Positions 8,797 through 16,573 of a DNA stretch of 32,849 nt are shown here, piece by piece (within the stretch, counting starts at the first letter, position 1; each line of letters begins with the position of its first letter). The DNA lies in NCBI GenBank assembly GCA_023554335.1, contig JAMJQR010000152.1:1-32849 (forward strand), written 5' to 3'. The notes beneath the pieces are model-generated. The model made no database searches and had not been told where the DNA came from. It was given only the letters and a program-made list of their open reading frames with translations. This stretch comes from Candidatus Benthicola marisminoris. GTDB lineage: Bacteria; Gemmatimonadota; Gemmatimonadetes; Palauibacterales; Palauibacteraceae. The position numbers and the translations under genes are program-made.

Positions 8797-9860
8797 GCGG
8801 ACTCCCCGGGGCTCGAGTCGAAGGGTCCGCCCGGAAGGAGGGATAGCGCCGCTCTCACAGGGGTCGGCTGCCCGTCGGACTGGCACCACTCGACGCTCTC
8901 GGAAAGATACCAGATCGGCAGTGTGTCTCCCAGTGCCTGCGCGAGCTTGCCCGCATCCTTGAGGGTGCAGACGAGACCGCGTTCGCCAGCGCTACGAAGC
9001 AGGTCGGCTTCCGGCGCTCCGATTCGGGCGTGGTCGCGCAGCGCAACTTCTCGCTCGATGCCGGGTGCCACCGAGCTCACCTGAGCGAAGAACACCTCCG
9101 GCCACATGATCCCGGCGACGGCCAGGGCGGGCGCCGGCCTCGACATGCTGCCCGCCGCATCGTTGGCCGCCACGAGCTGGCCGGGGTGAATCTGCACGGT
9201 GAGAAACGGGGAGCACCCCAGTCCACGCGCCATGTCGTCCAGCCAGTTCTGACGGGGGCCGGCCAGTGAAGGGTTCGCGTCCCCGTCGGATCCCGGTACG
9301 TACCTCCGCACCACGACGACGAAGTCGGCTCGACCCAGGGCCCCGAGGCCCTCACGGTGAGGTCCGGCGGGGAGATAGGCCATGTGTCGGCCGAGAGTGG
9401 ACTCGTCCACGGTGACGATGTCGATGTCCCGGTGAAGGCGACGATGCTGGAAACCGGAATCCACAACCACGATCTCCGCGCCACCTGCTGCTGCCTCGCG
9501 GGCCAGGCCAAGGCGATCCTGACCTCCGAACACACGGGCCCGCGGGGCAAGTCGGCGGTGTACGTCCATCTCGTCGGCAAATCCGTGCGTCACCACGGCC
9601 GTGTTCACACCCTCGTCGCACAGTCGCGCCGCGATGTCGGCGGTGATGGGTGTCTTGCCTGATCCGCCCACGGTGAGTCCCCCGACGGAGACGACCGGGA
9701 GCGGAGCGTGCCGGGGGGCGAGCACCCCTGAGTCGTAGAGCAGGTTGCGGAGCCCGGCGATCACACCGAATCCAGCTCCCGCCAGCCGCATGCTGCCACG
9801 CGCCCGGCCGGTCCAGCCCTCTCTGACCTGCTCCTCCAACCGTCCGCTCAGGCCCGCCAT
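8793..9860 (-). CDS. lpxK: Tetraacyldisaccharide 4'-kinase
   Basis: LPVVSVGGLTVGGSGKTPITADIAARL (P-loop), VVTHGF, EIVVVDSGFQHRRLHRDIDIVTVD. Start chosen at 9860 (MAGLSGRL), which overlaps the stop of the upstream gene. Confidence 0.93.
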   Translation of the reverse strand: MAGLSGRLEEQVREGWTGRARGSMRLAGAGFGVIAGLRNLLYDSGVLAPRHAPLPVVSVGGLTVGGSGKTPITADIAARLCDEGVNTAVVTHGFADEMDVHRRLAPRARVFGGQDRLGLAREAAAGGAEIVVVDSGFQHRRLHRDIDIVTVDESTLGRHMAYLPAGPHREGLGALGRADFVVVVRRYVPGSDGDANPSLAGPRQNWLDDMARGLGCSPFLTVQIHPGQLVAANDAAGSMSRPAPALAVAGIMWPEVFFAQVSSVAPGIEREVALRDHARIGAPEADLLRSAGERGLVCTLKDAGKLAQALGDTLPIWYLSESVEWCQSDGQPTPVRAALSLLPGGPFDSSPGESA

Positions 9861-10528
9861 CAGTGCCCGGACCTGATTTTGGCTGCGGCTTCCTCGCACG
9901 CCTCGGTGGCCTCGTTCTGGGCCTTCGTGAGACGCAACTGCCACTCGGATACCGGCAAACGGCCCAGATCTGGAGGGACCGCCAGGGGTGGCCCGTACGA
10001 AATGACCACCACGGACCCGGGCCGGGGGACGAAGAAACGATCCCAGCTGTCGAAGGTCCAGGCCCGGACTGCTGCAGCGCCGACGGGTACTATGGGGAGC
10101 CCGGCCCTCGCGGCCGCCAGTATGGCGCCGGGCTTGCATTGACGCCGGGGCCCCTGCGGGCCGTCGGTGGTGATGGCCAGGGAGTATCCCTCGAAGGCCG
10201 CCGATGTGAACTCGCGCAGCGCTTCCGAACCGCCGCGCGTGCTCGATCCACGAATGGTCCGGTATCCGATCCGCTCTACCACCCGTGAAATGATTTCTCC
10301 GTCCCGATGCCGACTGACGATCACGGCGATGTTCTCCGTCCGATGCCGCAGCGTGAGCGGAAGTTGCTGGGCATGCCAGAGAGCGTGGATCGCCGCACCG
10401 GCGCGGTAACGCTCCCCGACGGGCTGCCCACCAGCATCGATCTGCCTGTACCGCCAGGTCTTCTCCAGGGCCAGAAGGAACGGGGGCCCTAGGATCGATG
10501 CGGCCCGCAGCGAAAGATCGAAGGGCAC
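9860..10528 (-). CDS. DUF374-family lysophospholipid acyltransferase-like protein
   Basis: 222 aa; IHALWHAQQLPL, VSRHRDGEIISRVVERIGYRTIRGSSTRGGSEALREF, TTDGPQGPRRQCKPGAILAAARAGLPIVPVG, characteristic of DUF374. Confidence 0.88.
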   Translation of the reverse strand: MPFDLSLRAASILGPPFLLALEKTWRYRQIDAGGQPVGERYRAGAAIHALWHAQQLPLTLRHRTENIAVIVSRHRDGEIISRVVERIGYRTIRGSSTRGGSEALREFTSAAFEGYSLAITTDGPQGPRRQCKPGAILAAARAGLPIVPVGAAAVRAWTFDSWDRFFVPRPGSVVVISYGPPLAVPPDLGRLPVSEWQLRLTKAQNEATEACEEAAAKIRSGH

Positions 10529-10529
10529 G

Positions 10530-11630
10530 CTACCTCTCTCCCACGAGAAGGCGAACGCACTCGTCGGCTACCCTTCCCGCCGCGCCGGGCTTCCCCAGCT
10601 CGGCTGAGACCTGCCGGAGGGCCGACCGCTGAGCGGATCTCGCCTCTGTGTCCGCAACCAGCGGAGCTGCCTTCTCGGCAAGAAGAGCCGGAGACGCGTC
10701 GTGCTGTATGAGCTCGGGGACGACCCGGCGGCCGGCCACCAGGTTCACGAGCGCGATATGATCGACGCTTACGAGGCGCCTGGCGATGGCATACGTGATC
10801 GAGCTCACACGGTACCCGACGACCATTGGAATGCCCGCCAATGCCAGTTGCAGCGTGATCGTTCCGGACTTGGTAATCGCAGCTACGGAGTCGCGCAGGG
10901 CCGTTTCGGTATCGACGAGCACCGCTTCGCCGAGTTCGGCGTACGCAGCGACCGGGAGGTCACTGCTCCTGGCCACCAGGAGCTCGAGCTCTGGATGGTG
11001 CGCCCGCACGGCCCGAGCGGCGTCGAGAAAGACGGGCAGCAGACGCTCGATCTCTTGAACCCGCGAGCCGGGAAAGAGACCGAGTGCCCGCCGGGACCGG
11101 GGAGGACGAGCCGCGTCCTCGGAAGTCCGGTCCAGCAGCGGATGACCGACGAAGCGGGTTCGCACTCCCCACCGCTCCAGGAGCTCGGCCTCGAACGGCA
11201 ACACGACGCACACGAGGTCTGCATCCTCGGCCAGCTTTCGCGCCCGCGACTCGTGCCATGCCCATACCTGAGGGGCGATGTAGTAGAGGACCGGGATCTC
11301 TCGGACCCTGGCGTAGCGGGCGAGCGGGAGATTGAACCCGGGGTAGTCGATCGGAACGAGGAGATCGACGTCGCGATCGACAAGGAACCTCCTGACCTCG
11401 CGACGCAGCCGGATCAGATCGGGTAGGTGCCGGACCACCTCGGAGAAGCCGAGCACGGCCAGACGATCCAGATCCGCGAGCAACTCGACGCCTTCGGCAG
11501 CCATGCGGCTGCCCCCGAGACCGTACATACGGATTCCCGGCAGACGACGCTTCAGTTCCCGGGCGAGCTCCGCACCATGAAGGTCACCAGACTGTTCGCC
11601 CGCCGAGAGGAAGACGGATAGGTCAGACAA
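10530..11630 (-). CDS. lpxB: Lipid-A-disaccharide synthase, TTG start
   Basis: 366 aa; FLSAGEQSGDLHGAELARELKRRLPGIRMYGLGGSRMAAEGVELL, YYIAPQVWAWHESRARKLAEDADLVCVVLPFE, LFPGSRVQEIERLLP. The codon at 11630 is TTG; an in-frame TGA lies 9 nt upstream. Confidence 0.95.
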   Translation of the reverse strand: MSDLSVFLSAGEQSGDLHGAELARELKRRLPGIRMYGLGGSRMAAEGVELLADLDRLAVLGFSEVVRHLPDLIRLRREVRRFLVDRDVDLLVPIDYPGFNLPLARYARVREIPVLYYIAPQVWAWHESRARKLAEDADLVCVVLPFEAELLERWGVRTRFVGHPLLDRTSEDAARPPRSRRALGLFPGSRVQEIERLLPVFLDAARAVRAHHPELELLVARSSDLPVAAYAELGEAVLVDTETALRDSVAAITKSGTITLQLALAGIPMVVGYRVSSITYAIARRLVSVDHIALVNLVAGRRVVPELIQHDASPALLAEKAAPLVADTEARSAQRSALRQVSAELGKPGAAGRVADECVRLLVGER

Positions 11631-11757
11631 ACCGGTTCAGGTACCACATCAGCAGGACCACCAGGATCAGCAAGACCACCAGGGTGAGCGTACGTGGTCC
11701 GCGCTTGGCTCCGGAGCCAAGCTTCTTACGTTCCTCCCGAATCTTGTACAGCGACAT
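11623..11757 (-). CDS. 44-aa single-pass membrane microprotein
   Basis: MSLYKIREERKKLGSGAKRGPRTLTLVVLLILVVLLMWYLNRFV*; basic N-terminus then a hydrophobic helix. Overlaps the Gfo/Idh gene (32 nt) and the lpxB start (8 nt). Seen as the C-terminus of the longer 11623..12207 ORF. Confidence 0.7.
   Translation of the reverse strand: MSLYKIREERKKLGSGAKRGPRTLTLVVLLILVVLLMWYLNRFV
11703..11722. repeat. Perfect 20-bp palindrome
   Basis: gcttggctccggagccaagc equals its own reverse complement; begins 3 nt downstream of the Gfo/Idh stop on the minus strand and lies inside the 44-aa ORF. Confidence 0.75.
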
Positions 11758-12730
11758 AGGCCGCTCCCGCGATTTCATTCTCGATTCGAAGGGCGATGTC
11801 CAGCGCGGCCCGGCCTTCGGCCGCCGAGACGCTGTCTCCGCCCGTCCCGCGGACAGCTCCAAGAAACGCCTCGAGCTCAAGGCGCAGCGGCTCCGCCTCG
11901 TCTCCTTTGATTGGAACGCGCTCCACGATATCCCCCAGGGACAGGTCCGCCAGATCGTGCGTTCGCGCCAGGCCGGCCAGCTCGATCCCCTCGCGCCGCC
12001 GCAGGAACTCCCCCTCGCCGCGAGCCAGGTCGAGGCTGAAGTACCCGGAGGGCTGAAAGAGCCGCAGCGCCCGCGTCCTCTCCGTCGATACGCGACTGGC
12101 GCTGATATCGGCGCACGCGCCGTTGGCGAACCGGATACGGGCGCTCGCCATGTCGACAGAATCCGTGAGCACGGGTATTCCCACGGCGTCCACGGATTCG
12201 ACCGCACTGTCCACCAGTCCGAGCACGAGATCGATGTCGTGAATCATGAGATCCAGCATCACCGGCACATCCGTGCCGCGCGGCTGAAACACAGCGAGTC
12301 GCTGCGAGGATATGTACCGGGGATCGTCCAGGAGCGGACGGACCTCGCGGATGGCCGAGTTGTAGCGTTCCACGTGACCGACAGCCAGGAAGCGGCCAAC
12401 CCGATCGGCAGTATCCACCAGGTCGTCGGCTTCGTCAAGCGTGGGGGTGAGGGGCTTTTCCACCAGAACATGGCAACCCGCCTCGAGCGCCATGCGTGCC
12501 ACGGGATGATGAGCCGACGTAGTGACAGCGACCACCACTGCGTCACATTCGTCGACCAGGGCGTCGGCTTCCAGCGCAGGTACCCCGCGTTCGGAGGCTA
12601 CAGCGAGCGCTCGCTCAGCATCGGTGTCCGACACGCCGACGAGGCGGCACCCAGGAATCTCGCCCAGGATGCGGGCATGGGCTGCGCCGAGGCGGCCCAC
12701 ACCGATCACCCCCACACGGGTCAGGCTCAC
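11726..12730 (-). CDS. Gfo/Idh/MocA-family NAD(P)-dependent oxidoreductase in lpx cluster
   Basis: GTG start at 12730 (GTGA overlap with lpxA stop): VSLTRVGVIGVGRLGAAHARIL, HVLVEKPLT, GHVERYNSAIREV, DLMIHDIDLVLG. Confidence 0.92.
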   Translation of the reverse strand: MSLTRVGVIGVGRLGAAHARILGEIPGCRLVGVSDTDAERALAVASERGVPALEADALVDECDAVVVAVTTSAHHPVARMALEAGCHVLVEKPLTPTLDEADDLVDTADRVGRFLAVGHVERYNSAIREVRPLLDDPRYISSQRLAVFQPRGTDVPVMLDLMIHDIDLVLGLVDSAVESVDAVGIPVLTDSVDMASARIRFANGACADISASRVSTERTRALRLFQPSGYFSLDLARGEGEFLRRREGIELAGLARTHDLADLSLGDIVERVPIKGDEAEPLRLELEAFLGAVRGTGGDSVSAAEGRAALDIALRIENEIAGAAYVAVQDSGGT

Positions 12731-13524
12731 GTCGTGATGCCGCGTTCGCTGGAGCGGATGAAGGCGATCATGTGCTGGACCTCGGGGGCGAGGCCCTCGC
12801 GCTTCTCCATCTCCTCGAGGGCCTGCGATACGTTGAGATCGGACTGGAACACCAGGCGGTATGCGTCCTTGATCTGCCGGATCGTGTCCCGCTTGAAACC
12901 CCTTCGTCGCAGCCCGACGATGTTCAGTCCATATGCGGCACACGGACTTCCGGCGACCATGACGTAGGGGGGCACGTCCTGCGGCAGCCGGGATCCTCCT
13001 CCCACAAAGGAGTGCGAGCCGATCCTCACGAACTGGTGAATCGCGGTCACGCCTCCCACGATCGCCCAATCCTCGATGACCACGTGCCCCCCCATGTTCA
13101 CCGAGTTGGCCAGAATGACGTGATTGCCCACGCGTGAGTCGTGCGACACGTGTGCGTACGCCATGATCAGGCAGTCGTCGCCGACCTGCGTCGTGCCGGC
13201 ATCGATCGTGCCCCGATTGAGCGTGGCATACTCGCGGATCGTGGTTCGGCTTCCGACCTCCAGCGTCGTCGCCTCGCCCGCATACTTGAGATCCTGAGGG
13301 TCGGTGCCGAGGACCGCTCCCTTGCAGATCCGGGACTCGTCTCCGACGGTCGTGTCGCGCTCGATGAGGACGTGCGAGTCCACCGTGACCCGCTCGCCAA
13401 GAACCACCCCCGCACCGAGGATGGAGTAAGGGCCGACCGTTGCGCTCTCGGGTACCACGGCTCCCGGATCGATGATCGCCGTCGGGTGAATCGTTCCGGT
13501 GGCCACCGCCTGGGACTTGCTCAT
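12727..13524 (-). CDS. lpxA: UDP-N-acetylglucosamine acyltransferase LpxA
   Basis: 265 aa; left-handed beta-helix hexapeptides, IHPTAIIDPGAVVPESATVGPYSILGAGVVLGE, AYAHVSHDSRVGNHVILANSVNMGGHVVIEDWAIVGGVTAIHQFVRIG, NIVGLRRRGF. Confidence 0.96.
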   Translation of the reverse strand: MSKSQAVATGTIHPTAIIDPGAVVPESATVGPYSILGAGVVLGERVTVDSHVLIERDTTVGDESRICKGAVLGTDPQDLKYAGEATTLEVGSRTTIREYATLNRGTIDAGTTQVGDDCLIMAYAHVSHDSRVGNHVILANSVNMGGHVVIEDWAIVGGVTAIHQFVRIGSHSFVGGGSRLPQDVPPYVMVAGSPCAAYGLNIVGLRRRGFKRDTIRQIKDAYRLVFQSDLNVSQALEEMEKREGLAPEVQHMIAFIRSSERGITT

Positions 13525-14828
13525 TTGTCCATAACTCTCGCCATCATCGTTGCCTCAGCCACCACGTCGCCAGCGACCCGTGTCACCCCCTGCATGCGGC
13601 ACGTGCGCCCGCGGAGCTGCAACATGCGCAACTCGAACAGGAGCTGGTCTCCGGGCCTCACGGGCCGACGAAACTTGACGTCATCCAGTGACATGAAGTA
13701 CACGACCTTGGATTGGGGGTCCTCGAATTCGTTCATCAGAAGCAGCCCGCCCGCCTGCGCCATCGCCTCGACGATTAGGACCCCGGGCATGATCGGGTGC
13801 TCCGGGAAATGGCCCTGAAAGAACGGTTCGTTGATCGTGACGTTCTTGAGTCCGAGGATCCGCTTGCCGCCTTCGAACTCGAGCACGCGGTCGATCAGGA
13901 GGAAGGGGAAGCGGTGCGGGATGTACTCCAGGATTCGATTGATGTCCAGCAGGGGGGTCCCGTCCGCGGGTCGACTGCGCATGCTGCGCAGGCGGCGCGC
14001 TACGGCCACATTCCCCCGGTGGCTCGGCTTCTCGGCGATCACGTGTGCCTGAATGGGTGCGCCGACGAGGGACAGATCGCCCACGAGATCCAGGATCTTG
14101 TGACGCACGAATTCGTCGGGGAACCGGAGCTCCGTTCCTGCGGCCAGACCGTCATCCGTGGCCACGATCGTGTTCTCGTACGTTGCGCCGAGCGCCAGGC
14201 CCCTGGCGTGCAGCATCTCTCTCCAACTCTCGAGGCCGAACGTCCTGGCCGGTGCGATCTCTCCGCAGAAAGTCTCGGGTTCTACCTCGACCGTAACGGA
14301 CTGGCGACCGATGGCCGGATGCTCGAAATCGATCAACGCCGTCACTCGGTACCCGTCGTGGGGAGCGATCGTGTACTCAGAGTCGCCCTCGCGGACGACG
14401 AACGGCTCGCTGACCGTCACGGGCTGGATCACGGAGCCCGCCTGGTCCTCGATTCCGGCTTCCAGGATCAAGTCGCACCACTCCCGGCCACTGCCGTCAA
14501 GAGCTGGAGGCTCCGGACCCTCCAGCTGGATCTCGACGTTGTCGATGCCGAACACCGTGAGAGGGGCCAGCAAGTGCTCGATGGTACCGACCGTTGCCTC
14601 GCCCTCGCCCAGTACCGTCTCCCATGACGTGCCGGCGACGCTGTCCACTGTCGCCGCGAGGAGAGGTTGGTCCTGGAGGTCGACCCGCCGGAAAACGACC
14701 CCGGTGCCGACGGGGGCCGGTCGGAGGGTGGCGCGAACGGCCTTGCCCGTATGCAGTCCCGTGCCGTCCAGCGTGATTCCTGAGCTCAGGGTGCGCTGCT
14801 GCCGCTCACCGTTCGGGCTCATCCCCAC
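13521..14828 (-). CDS. lpxC-fabZ: Bifunctional LpxC deacetylase - FabZ dehydratase fusion
   Basis: 435 aa; N-terminal LpxC (SSGITLDGTGLHTGKAV, TIEHLLAPLTVFGIDNVEIQLEGPEPPALDGSG, HKILDLVGDLSLVGAPIQAHVIAEKPSH) and C-terminal FabZ (ILEYIPHRFPFLLIDRVLEFE, NEPFFQGHFPEHPIMPGVLIVEAMAQ). ATG at 14822 is an alternative start. Confidence 0.95.
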   Translation of the reverse strand: MGMSPNGERQQRTLSSGITLDGTGLHTGKAVRATLRPAPVGTGVVFRRVDLQDQPLLAATVDSVAGTSWETVLGEGEATVGTIEHLLAPLTVFGIDNVEIQLEGPEPPALDGSGREWCDLILEAGIEDQAGSVIQPVTVSEPFVVREGDSEYTIAPHDGYRVTALIDFEHPAIGRQSVTVEVEPETFCGEIAPARTFGLESWREMLHARGLALGATYENTIVATDDGLAAGTELRFPDEFVRHKILDLVGDLSLVGAPIQAHVIAEKPSHRGNVAVARRLRSMRSRPADGTPLLDINRILEYIPHRFPFLLIDRVLEFEGGKRILGLKNVTINEPFFQGHFPEHPIMPGVLIVEAMAQAGGLLLMNEFEDPQSKVVYFMSLDDVKFRRPVRPGDQLLFELRMLQLRGRTCRMQGVTRVAGDVVAEATMMARVMDK

Positions 14829-15846
14829 TCCCTTCGAATCGGCGTTCCACCCGGGCCAGACGTTTCAAGATCTCGGGAATGCGGAACATCCCCGCACTCG
14901 CTCGCATCGCCTCCCGGTGAGGACGGGCCGGATACCCCGAGAATACCGCGCCGGAGGGAACGTCCCCGATGACGCCAGCCTGGGCAGCGATTCGAGCACC
15001 GGCGCCTACCTCCAGATGGCCGGCCACGCCCACCTGCCCTGCCAACTGCGCGCCCGCACCGATGCGGGTGCTTCCAGCGATTCCGACCTGCGCCACAATG
15101 ACGCAGTTGGGCCCTATGGTGACATTGTGAGCGATGTGGACCAGGTTGTCGATCTTGGTCCCCTGCCCCACCACCGTGTCGCCCAGAGCTCCCCGATCCA
15201 CCGTCGAGTTGGCACCGATCTCCACATCCGATTCGACGATGCAGCGGCCCACCTGCGGGATTCGCATCATCCCCTCAGCCCCGGGCGTATGGCCGAATCC
15301 ATCGACACCGAGGCGGGCCCCCGTGTACAGGCGCACTCGATCTCCGATCCTCGTGTCGTGGAGGATCGTGCAATTGGCTCCGATCCGACAGTCGGCCCCG
15401 ATGGTCACGTCGTCGTCGATATGGGTGTGCGGGCCCACCTCCGTTCCCGGGCCGATGCTCGTTTGATCGCCAATCGTTACATATGGTCCGATCGAGGCTC
15501 CGTCACCGATGGTTGTTCCCTGCCCGAGCCGCGCCGTCGGGTGCACCCCCGGAGGAGGACGTTTCTCCGGGTGAAACACCTCGAGCAGTTGACTGAACGC
15601 TAGCTCCGGGCTGGGGACCCTGATGAAGGACGTTCCGTTGGACTGCAGGTCGATCTGGGGGCCAACGAGGCAGGCGCCGACTTGGCGCCTGCCCAGCCGC
15701 TGTGCATAGCGCTCGTTCATCACGAACGTCAGGTCCGTTGGTCCCGCACGCTCCACGGAGGCGACGCCGGCCACGGGTTTCGACCCGTCGCCCACGACCT
15801 CGCCTCCGACCAGGTCGGCGAGCTGCTGCACCGTGAATGAACTCAT
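14806..15846 (-). CDS. lpxD: UDP-3-O-acylglucosamine N-acyltransferase LpxD
   Basis: Start at 15846 (MSSFTVQQLADLVGGEVVGDGSKPVAGVASVERAGPTDLTFV), long hexapeptide repeat, TGARLGVDGFGHTP, AHNVTIGPNCVIVAQVGIAGSTRIG. Confidence 0.95.
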   Translation of the reverse strand: MSSFTVQQLADLVGGEVVGDGSKPVAGVASVERAGPTDLTFVMNERYAQRLGRRQVGACLVGPQIDLQSNGTSFIRVPSPELAFSQLLEVFHPEKRPPPGVHPTARLGQGTTIGDGASIGPYVTIGDQTSIGPGTEVGPHTHIDDDVTIGADCRIGANCTILHDTRIGDRVRLYTGARLGVDGFGHTPGAEGMMRIPQVGRCIVESDVEIGANSTVDRGALGDTVVGQGTKIDNLVHIAHNVTIGPNCVIVAQVGIAGSTRIGAGAQLAGQVGVAGHLEVGAGARIAAQAGVIGDVPSGAVFSGYPARPHREAMRASAGMFRIPEILKRLARVERRFEGSGDEPER

Positions 15847-15901
15847 CTGACTCCCTGCGTGCCCGCACCGAGAGAGGTGCGCGAACAATATGGAAGGGGA
15901 G

Positions 15902-15929
15902 CCGTCGGGCGGGCACGCCCACCCGTCGG
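15902..15929 (-). promoter_or_regulatory. Stable imperfect hairpin in the ompH-lpxD intergenic region
   Basis: Minus strand CCGACGGGTGGGC-GT-GCCCGCCCGACGG; about 12 pairs with one A.A mismatch and one G.U wobble; no clear U-tract. Confidence 0.45.
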
Positions 15930-15940
15930 ATCCTATCCGG

Positions 15941-16513
15941 TTACTGCTGCGGCTCAGCTCCGGCCGCCGGTGCCGGGGGCGGAGCCGTGACGCCGAGCCG
16001 GGACAGTACCGTGTCCGTAATGTCCAGCGTGGTGTCCGCTGCCACCAGACCTTCCTTGGACGCATCGAGAACGATCGAGTACCCGTTCTGGGAACGGATC
16101 GCCTCTATGGCGTCACCGACCTGTTCCAGAATCGGCCCCAGGAGCTCCTGCTGCCGTTGCTGGGCCTGGCCGTCCATCTCGCCCTGCCGCTGCGTCAGCT
16201 GATTACGGAGGTTCAGAATCTCCTGCTGCTTGGTCTCCTTGGCCTGCGGGCTGAGGAGCACTTCCTGCCGCTGATAGTCCTGGAGCATCGAGTCCACGAC
16301 CGCCGCCTGCTGCTGCAGTTCGGCGCGCATATCGGCGAGCTCACGCTCGAACGTGCGCGCGGCTTCCGCCGCCCCGGGGGCCGCCTGCAGGATCACCTGG
16401 CCCCTCACGTAGACCACGGGCGCACCGGCTGGGGGCGTTCCCTGGGCCTGAGCTTCCTGCGCGACCAGGGCCAGCGCTACCGCGCTGAGGGCAAACCAAC
16501 GTGTCAGGGTCAT
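15941..16513 (-). CDS. OmpH/Skp-family periplasmic chaperone
   Basis: 190 aa; signal peptide (MTLTRWFALSAVALALVAQEAQAQ), coiled-coil with KETKQQEILNLRNQLTQRQGEMDGQAQQRQQELLGPILEQVGDAIEAIRSQNGYSIVLDAS. Lies directly downstream of bamA. Confidence 0.9.
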   Translation of the reverse strand: MTLTRWFALSAVALALVAQEAQAQGTPPAGAPVVYVRGQVILQAAPGAAEAARTFERELADMRAELQQQAAVVDSMLQDYQRQEVLLSPQAKETKQQEILNLRNQLTQRQGEMDGQAQQRQQELLGPILEQVGDAIEAIRSQNGYSIVLDASKEGLVAADTTLDITDTVLSRLGVTAPPPAPAAGAEPQQ

Positions 16514-16573
16514 ATCTCCGTATCTCCTTCCGATGAACTTGTTTCCATCCTTGAGTACTTGGTCATCCTCGCC

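Noticed and set aside
8793-10139. 448-aa ORF as an extended LpxK
   Set aside because: The extension is the alternative frame of the DUF374 gene; the start at 9860 fits the family length and the overlap pattern.
11623-12207. 194-aa ORF as one protein
   Set aside because: Most of it is an out-of-frame reading of the Gfo/Idh gene; only the last 44 codons have their own plausible start and membrane-protein character.
11684-12967. 427-aa plus-strand ORF opposite the Gfo/Idh gene and lpxA
   Set aside because: Same antisense shadow pattern; no motif.
14158-15603. 481-aa plus-strand ORF opposite lpxC/lpxD
   Set aside because: Mirror frame of well-supported Lpx genes; composition (Arg/Ser/Pro-rich) typical of shadow ORFs.
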